In this document: piece after piece, positions 63,730 through 64,000 of the stretch
Layout: each line of letters starts with the position of its first letter
Position numbering within the stretch: the stretch's first letter is position 1
Assembly: GCA_034687125.1 (NCBI GenBank)
Contig: JAQGBZ010000313.1
Location: 1 to 64,000, forward strand
DNA: 64,000 bases
Origin: Neelides folsomi
Taxonomy: Eukaryota; Arthropoda; Collembola; Neelipleona; Neelidae
Reading direction: 5' to 3'
The notes under the pieces: model-generated
Seen by the model: only the letters and a program-made list of their open reading frames with translations
Databases searched by the model: none
Told to the model about the DNA's origin: nothing
Translations under genes and position numbers: made by a program

Positions 63730-64000
63730 TTAATGTTGGTGATGTTGGGAATTTTGTTTGTTGTTAGTGAATTCTTCTGTATGATGTCCCTCATGAGATC
63801 CTCTATTTGCATAGAAATGATGATGGTGAGTAACTGCAGGGCTTTCCTCATGTCTTTCCGCATCTCTTTTCCCACGCCTTGCTAAATACTTCGACTGTTC
63901 ATCACTGAAGTAAGTTAAATATCCGCTTTCCTTAATTTCTCCACTTTTCTCTGGTTCTGCAACTTCGACGTAACTTGGAGCTTCCCTTTTATCACGGATT
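63730..64000 (-). CDS. Histidine-rich secreted protein, copy 2 (5' end outside window)
   Basis: Carboxy-terminal 89 residues of a paralogue of the gene at 61618-62097, open to the window edge. It keeps IRDKREAPSYV, the RRGKR site, a His run (HHHHF), the GSHEGHHTEEF block and a Gln/His-rich end, while the parts between differ. The stop is TAA at 63732-63730. The signal peptide is expected beyond 64000. Confidence 0.75.
   Translation of the reverse strand, partial: IRDKREAPSYVEVAEPEKSGEIKESGYLTYFSDEQSKYLARRGKRDAERHEESPAVTHHHHFYANRGSHEGHHTEEFTNNKQNSQHHQH

Noticed and set aside
1-64000. CRISPR arrays, LTR elements or other retroelement copies
   Set aside because: No regularly spaced repeats, no long direct terminal repeats and no reverse transcriptase or capsid-like frames were seen.

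Overview
The window is nuclear DNA of an invertebrate animal, very probably an arthropod. AT-rich sequence, many short GT-AG introns (mostly 50-200 bp), a polymerase III tRNA gene, zinc-finger genes with a ZAD-like amino end, an insect-type GNAT acetyltransferase and a trehalose-transporter-like gene all fit. A fungal-type sugar dehydrogenase in a spliced, signal-peptide-bearing form makes a springtail (Collembola) my best guess, but that is inference.

Layout. 1-860: 3' half of a Tc1-like DNA transposon. 1351-8587: a glycan/Golgi-type cluster made of one alpha-1,3-fucosyltransferase (+) and three tandem FkbM-fold (Star-like) methyltransferase-family genes (-). 10114-14772: a four-pass membrane protein with a 3.5-kb intron. 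17628-19298: trypsin-like protease. 20337-21309: GNAT acetyltransferase. 22170-23518: splicing factor U2AF1. 24114-24749: small membrane protein. 25763-25835: tRNA-Lys(CTT). About 25.8-31 kb is a gene desert. 31085-35290: glutamine synthetase with its own TATA box and leader exon. 36705-38654: sugar transporter. 39222-40703: ZAD-like C2H2 zinc-finger protein. 41493-42613: THOC7. 42963-44870: PQQ-type sugar (sorbosone/pyranose) dehydrogenase. 45523-45744: possible secreted peptide. 46402-49819: exocyst subunit EXOC3/Sec6. 50449-52326: acid-lipase-family protein that has lost its nucleophile. 53878-59175: phosphorylase kinase beta subunit with 19 coding exons. 60045-61127: zinc-finger gene broken by a MITE. 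61618-62097 and 63730-64000: tandem His-rich secreted proteins, the second cut by the window edge.

The genes do not form a single pathway; this is ordinary eukaryotic gene order with housekeeping genes (U2AF1, THOC7, EXOC3, PHKB, GS) between lineage-specific families (FkbM, GNAT, lipase, zinc fingers, His-rich peptides). The most informative features are the mosaic third FkbM copy, the candidate horizontally acquired dehydrogenase, the inactive lipase, the precise MITE insertion into a zinc-finger exon, and several foldback elements. Exon limits were worked out by hand from splice sites and reading phase; in every multi-exon model the phases close.
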